Source: Chloroflexus sp. Y-396-1 (GTDB lineage Bacteria > Chloroflexota > Chloroflexia > Chloroflexales > Chloroflexaceae). Taken from it: a stretch of DNA of 64,000 bases. This document shows positions 62,689-64,000 of this stretch, one piece after another. The stretch lies in contig NZ_KI911784.1 of NCBI RefSeq assembly GCF_000516515.1, positions 1 through 64,000 of the forward strand. The letters are read 5' to 3'. Under the pieces are notes generated by a model. It worked only from the letters and a program-made list of their open reading frames with translations. It was not told the origin of the DNA and made no database searches. Every line of letters starts with the position of its first letter. The stretch's first letter is position 1. The position numbers and the translations under genes were made by a program.

Positions 62689-64000
62689 ATGCGTTCCCGT
62701 ATCAACTTCTGGTCAATCATTGGCGGAATTATGCTGCTAGGCGGGCTGTTGCTGGCCGGTACAGTGGCACGTTCAGCAACCGTCCCAATGACAGTACCAC
62801 CCCAACCACAGGAAATCGTGCCTGCGTGCAGCCCAATTACCACGGATACCACCTGGACAACGGGGAATGTGTATGTAGTGCAGAACTGTGCTCTGATAGT
62901 ACAAGCCGGCGCCACATTGACGATCCAGCCGGGCGTGGTGGTGAAGTTTTTAAACTATTCAACCGGGCTGGGTGGAGCTGCTGGTCTGCGGGTAGACGGA
63001 CGCCTAATCGCCCAGGGTACAGCCGATCAACCGGTTGTCTTCACTAGTCTGGCTGATGACAGTGTAGGTGGTGACACCAACGGCGACGGAAATAGCAACG
63101 GCACAAAGGGCGATTGGTACGGGATGGTTTTGACCAACGGCAGTGAGACGATCCTCGACCACGTGAGTGTACGGTATACTAGCATGAGCGGGCTTCACAA
63201 CTTTGCACTTGGTTGGAATCAGGCCCAGATTGAGGTACGGCAGGGAGCGCGGTTTACCCTGACCAATAGCGAAGTACGTGATGGTGGTTTGTTAGCAGTC
63301 TATCTGAATGGTCGGGGTTTGACCCCCACTATTCGCAATGTCATAATTATGACTATACCGTTCATCAATCAACACCAAACATGCAGCCTACCTACGCCGA
63401 TCTGACGTTTAGTAACAATACGCGCAACGTGGTATCAATTGGCGGAACATACACCACTCTCACGCAGGATGTTACCCTGGGCGGGACAAATTTTGAAATC
63501 GCGCCGTGCGGCTATACAGCTTGTACTCTCACTATTCCAAGTGGACGAACATTGACCATTATGCCCGGTACAACGCTCACATTCAATGGTGCACCTGAGA
63601 AAATTATTGTGGCCGAGGGTGGGCGATTGATCGCCGAAGGAACGGCAACGCAGCCGATCACTATAACTGCAGCTACGGCGAACGCCTTTATGGGTATAGA
63701 GGCAAAAGGAGGAAGTACGTTGCGGCTGCGTCACTGCGATATAAGCAAAGCTAAAGAGTACGCTACTGCCTTAACAATAGCTACCGATGATGCCCAAGTG
63801 GCAAACTGTAACATTCATCATAACCTGGATAGAGGAATAAATATTTTGGCATGTGACGGATCGAGTTCTTGCGCAGGCAGGACAATCACGTTTACCGATG
63901 TCAATGTTTACAGTAACGGTGGCGAAATCACTCAACATAATCAAGACGGCATAGGCGTCTATTTAGTTGGTCGGCCGAACGGTACTCTCAGGTTGCCATG
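62689..64000 (+). pseudogene. Secreted beta-helix protein, frame change, cut by window end
   Basis: Signal helix at 1-30 (FWSIIGGIMLLGGLLLAGTVARS), then TTGNVYVVQNCALIVQAGATLTIQPGVVVKF and WYGMVLTNGSETILDHVSVRYT, a right-handed beta-helix pattern. The frame stops at 63405, but a -1 change near 63340-63350 restores NYDYTVHQSTPNMQPTYADL, TLTIPSGRTLTIMPGTTLTFNG and runs open to the window edge without a stop. Both parts share the same repeat style, so they are one gene. It follows the zincin-type secreted protein by 28 bases, with GGAGGTG upstream of the ATG. The product may be a surface polysaccharide-binding or adhesive protein. The end is not seen. Confidence 0.78.

Overview
The window reads as the start of a chromosome of a filamentous anoxygenic phototroph close to Chloroflexus (phylum Chloroflexota). 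The reasons are a dnaA gene with DnaA boxes next to window position 1, a dnaA then propionyl-/acetyl-CoA synthetase order that I associate with Chloroflexus, acyl-CoA chemistry typical of the group (PrpE, Acs, the B12-binding methylmalonyl-CoA mutase subunit, MeaB), a MalT/SARP-type giant regulator, secreted proteins ending in a YLPLI-type tail, and mixed ATG/GTG starts. The species is inferred from memory, not from a search. I saw no rRNA, tRNA, CRISPR array or recognisable transposase.

Layout. 1-6.7 kb: origin, dnaA, prpE, acs. 7-13.1 kb, minus strand: Ser/Thr kinase, an Era GTPase with an unusual N-terminal extension, an AI-2E type permease and minCDE. 13.5-19.5 kb: an arsenic-related island with ArsJ-associated GAPDH, arsJ, a MerR regulator, an ArsR regulator with palindromic operators, a small thioredoxin-like protein, a DUF318-type permease and a frameshifted TSUP permease. 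19.7-36 kb: mostly housekeeping genes: a ctaA-ctaB fusion, a GGDEF response regulator, fmt, plsC, yigZ, an orphan TaqI-like recognition domain, the SARP regulator, leuB, the mutase B12 subunit and meaB. 35.8-42.3 kb: a phosphohexomutase followed by a tight operon of two ATP-grasp enzymes, a BtuF-like protein without signal peptide, a DUF547 protein and a GrdB-family protein.

The most striking single observation is the GrdB-family gene (41470-42294). Its reading frame is interrupted by one TGA exactly where the family carries its redox Sec/Cys, giving the motif U-G-L-C. The frame continues for 97 family-like codons, and a bacterial SECIS-like hairpin sits just downstream. It is a strong selenoprotein candidate.

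42.4-52.4 kb holds an accessory cluster. It contains a membrane protein, a coiled-coil protein, a degenerate P-loop-like protein, a P-loop NTPase fused to an OmpR-type winged helix, two more P-loop NTPases and a 1036-residue STAND/TPR protein. Several neighbours overlap by a few bases, and two proteins carry in-frame Ser/Gln-rich tandem repeats. It looks like an undescribed multi-NTPase signalling or conflict module. It is followed by a divergently placed radical SAM/SPASM enzyme with a PqqD-like N-terminus and a possible peptide precursor just upstream, so a small RiPP locus is plausible.

54-57.7 kb holds two glycosyltransferases, a chimeric glycosyltransferase gene remnant and an array of a CACCACGGAG-type palindromic repeat. 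A 193-bp copy of that element at 16.4 kb has perfect 11-bp terminal inverted repeats. 58.3-64 kb holds two large secreted proteins; the second is frameshifted and runs off the window. Several genes (TSUP permease, the 42.4-kb membrane protein, the beta-helix protein, and possibly two more) show apparent -1 frame changes, which are either real decay or base-call deletions.
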